From NCBI RefSeq assembly GCF_000246855.1, contig NC_016609.1, positions 5,406,744 through 5,470,743 of the forward strand: a stretch of DNA of 64,000 nucleotides. The letters run 5' to 3'. The stretch is from Niastella koreensis GR20-10. GTDB taxonomy: Bacteria; Bacteroidota; Bacteroidia; Chitinophagales; Chitinophagaceae. A program made the translations under genes and the position numbers. Below, piece by piece: positions 62,545 through 64,000 of this stretch; position 1 is the stretch's first letter, and each line of letters opens with the position of its first letter. The notes beneath the pieces were generated by a model. The model was given only the letters and a program-made list of their open reading frames with translations, did not search any database and had not been told where the DNA came from.

Positions 62545-63453
62545 ATGCTTAGTTACAGTCACGAAGTATTTTTCGAGGTAGCCACTAACCTCAGCTTTTC
62601 AAAAGCTGCCGATATCCTGTACATCAGTCAGCCTGCAATTACCAAACACATTCAGTCGCTCGAAAAACATTATAAGATCAGTTTGTTTGAACGCAAAGGC
62701 AATAGCGTATCACTCACCAGCGAAGGAAAGATCCTGCTTGAATATGTGGTAAAAGGCCGCGAACTGCAACGCCAGCTGGAGTTCGACATCAGCAAACAAA
62801 AAGACCTGCAACTGGCCAAAGGATCGTTTACCCTGGGTACCAGCACTACTATATCTTTATACGTCATTCCCCCTGTTTTTTCCGCCTTTCACCAGCAATA
62901 CCCCAATATCGATCTGAAGCTGGTGAACCGCAACTCCGAAAACATATTAAAGGCCCTGCTGGATCATGAAATTGACCTGGCGATTACCGAAGGCCGCAAT
63001 ACCATTACTTCGGTGAAATACCAGTTCTTTTTAACAGATGAAGTAATCCCGGTGTGCAGCGCCAAAAGCAGCCTGGTAAAGAAAAAAAACATTGCCCCCG
63101 ATGAGTTAAAAACCATACCGGTAGCCCTACGCGAAAGAGGTTCGGGCACCTTATCGGCCGTAACAGAAGCTTTACAAAAATGTAAACTCAGCATAGCCGA
63201 CCTGCAACACAAAATTGTTTTAGGCGGCACCGAAGCGTTGAAGAATTTCCTGCTCGACGATACCTGTCTCGGCTTTTTACCATTGCGTTCAGTAGCGCGG
63301 CAACTGAAAAACGGTGAACTGGTTCGGTTAACCATTCCTGGTTTAACCATACATCGTTCCTTTTATTTTATGCAACGCCGCGGCTCCGAAGCAGACCGTA
63401 TCAATCAACTCTTTATAAAACTCGCCACCAGCCATTATAACAAAAAGTTATAG
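62545..63453 (+). CDS. LysR-family transcriptional regulator, 302 aa
   Basis: An N-terminal helix-turn-helix (SYSHEVFFEVATNLSFSKAA, DILYISQPAITKHIQSLEKH) and a C-terminal effector domain (FTLGTSTTISLYVIPPVFSA) as in LysR proteins. The effector is unknown; the fold of the C-terminal part resembles CysL/CbbR-type members. The start lies against the intergenic repeat. It is upstream of thrC on the same strand but 66 bases away. Confidence 0.92.
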   Translation: MLSYSHEVFFEVATNLSFSKAADILYISQPAITKHIQSLEKHYKISLFERKGNSVSLTSEGKILLEYVVKGRELQRQLEFDISKQKDLQLAKGSFTLGTSTTISLYVIPPVFSAFHQQYPNIDLKLVNRNSENILKALLDHEIDLAITEGRNTITSVKYQFFLTDEVIPVCSAKSSLVKKKNIAPDELKTIPVALRERGSGTLSAVTEALQKCKLSIADLQHKIVLGGTEALKNFLLDDTCLGFLPLRSVARQLKNGELVRLTIPGLTIHRSFYFMQRRGSEADRINQLFIKLATSHYNKKL

Positions 63454-63509
63454 CATATAAGCAATCGGTATCGTTTCACTTGCAAGTGGTTATTACTTTT
63501 ACATCGTTA

Positions 63510-63517
63510 TACATTTG
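63510..63517 (+). promoter_or_regulatory. -7 promoter box (TACATTTG) of thrC
   Basis: TACATTTG fits TAnnTTTG and ends two bases before the ATG at 63520. If used, the transcript would be essentially leaderless, or the true start would lie slightly downstream. Confidence 0.5.
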
Positions 63518-63519
63518 CA

Positions 63520-64000
63520 ATGAAAACAGTACACACACTTACATCCTTAACACAACTGACCTGTTCGCAATGCGGACAAGCATACAGTGCATTTGAGCCG
63601 CAAACCTTTTCAACCTGCTGTAATAAACCGCTGGTTGCGCAATACAACCTGGCAGAAGTTCCTGAAAAAACGGTGCTGTATAACCGGGAAGCCACCATGT
63701 GGCGATACAAGGAAGTGCTACCGGTATTTGAAGAAGAGAACATGGTGAGTTTGGGCGAAGGAATGACACCCATTCTTGAACTAAAACGGTTACAGTCTGC
63801 CTACGAATTACCCAACCTGTTTTTAAAGGATGAATCAAAAAACCCAACGGGTTCCTTTAAAGCAAGAGGGTTAAGCGCCGCCGTTTCCAAAGCAAAAGAA
63901 TTCGGGTTTCATACCTGTATAATACCAACTGCGGGTAATGCCGGTGGAGCGCTCGCAGCTTACTGCGCCAAGGCAGATATTAAAGCTATTGTAGTAATGC
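63520..64000 (+). CDS. thrC: Threonine synthase, N-terminal part (runs off the window)
   Basis: The frame from 63520 is open to the edge (160 codons). It starts MKTVHTLTSLTQLTCSQCGQ, a zinc-ribbon-like N-terminus (TCSQCG ... STCCNKPL), then SLGEGMTPILELKRL and the PLP-lysine motif NPTGSFKARGLSAAVSK, then PTAGNAGGALAAYCAKADIK. This is the threonine synthase family with a rubredoxin-like N-terminus, making threonine from O-phosphohomoserine. The C-terminus is outside the window. Confidence 0.9.
   Translation, partial: MKTVHTLTSLTQLTCSQCGQAYSAFEPQTFSTCCNKPLVAQYNLAEVPEKTVLYNREATMWRYKEVLPVFEEENMVSLGEGMTPILELKRLQSAYELPNLFLKDESKNPTGSFKARGLSAAVSKAKEFGFHTCIIPTAGNAGGALAAYCAKADIKAIVVM

Overview
The window looks like a chromosome segment of a Bacteroidota bacterium, most likely family Chitinophagaceae (Niastella/Chitinophaga-like). 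This rests on a type IX secretion sorting domain, TAnnTTTG-type -7 promoter boxes placed only a few to about 30 bases before start codons, a DUF4139 protein carrying a SusC-like plug segment, many secreted proteins and lipoproteins, and an ISAon1-type transposase remnant. The genus is inferred and was not tested by any search.

Layout. 1-6.5 kb is decaying accessory DNA: a cut-off bactofilin-like secreted protein, an unknown helical protein, a T9SS-exported SBBP-repeat protein, an SDR/AraC deletion scar next to an intact NTF2-like gene, a broken FMN-binding protein and an IS remnant. 6.5-10 kb is housekeeping: tRNA-Cys, a nucleoside phosphorylase, dapF, a CorA transporter and a NUDIX hydrolase. 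10-12 kb holds two paralogous secreted proteins with a JAMM-like motif. 12.4-27 kb is a surface-glycan or secondary-metabolite locus: ABC exporter, GT9, GT87, GT2, sugar-phosphate transferase, two methyltransferases, a nucleotidyltransferase-like protein and four radical SAM enzymes, three of them with a B12-binding-type N-terminus. 27-29 kb is the conserved YceD-rpmF-plsX block followed by a CPBP protease. 29.8-34.6 kb holds two paralogous small proteins, a DUF4397 lipoprotein, a DUF6600 protein with 72-bp tandem repeats, and a deacetylase lipoprotein.

34.8-53 kb is mixed metabolism and envelope: J-domain protein, amidohydrolase-NTF2 fusion, thioredoxins, ABC-F ATPase, M28 peptidase, RlmK-like methyltransferase, MFS, DUF4197, thioesterase, FKBP isomerase, DUF4139 protein and glucan phosphorylase. 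53.2-55.8 kb is a metal-homeostasis operon: a DtxR-type regulator, with a perfect palindrome over its own promoter, and an NRAMP-USP fusion. 56-64 kb has two tandem Crp/Fnr regulators, icd, a GH20 hexosaminidase, a double USP, a LysR regulator and the start of thrC.

The most unusual signal is not a gene. At least seventeen intergenic stretches are built from short degenerate units (GAACTTG, GTTGACAAGTTAAC, AAGCCGCAAGC, GGTAACCGGAAACC and others). They run up to start codons, form the tails of two proteins, make hairpins between convergent genes, and include a perfect 52-bp inverted pair 3 kb apart.
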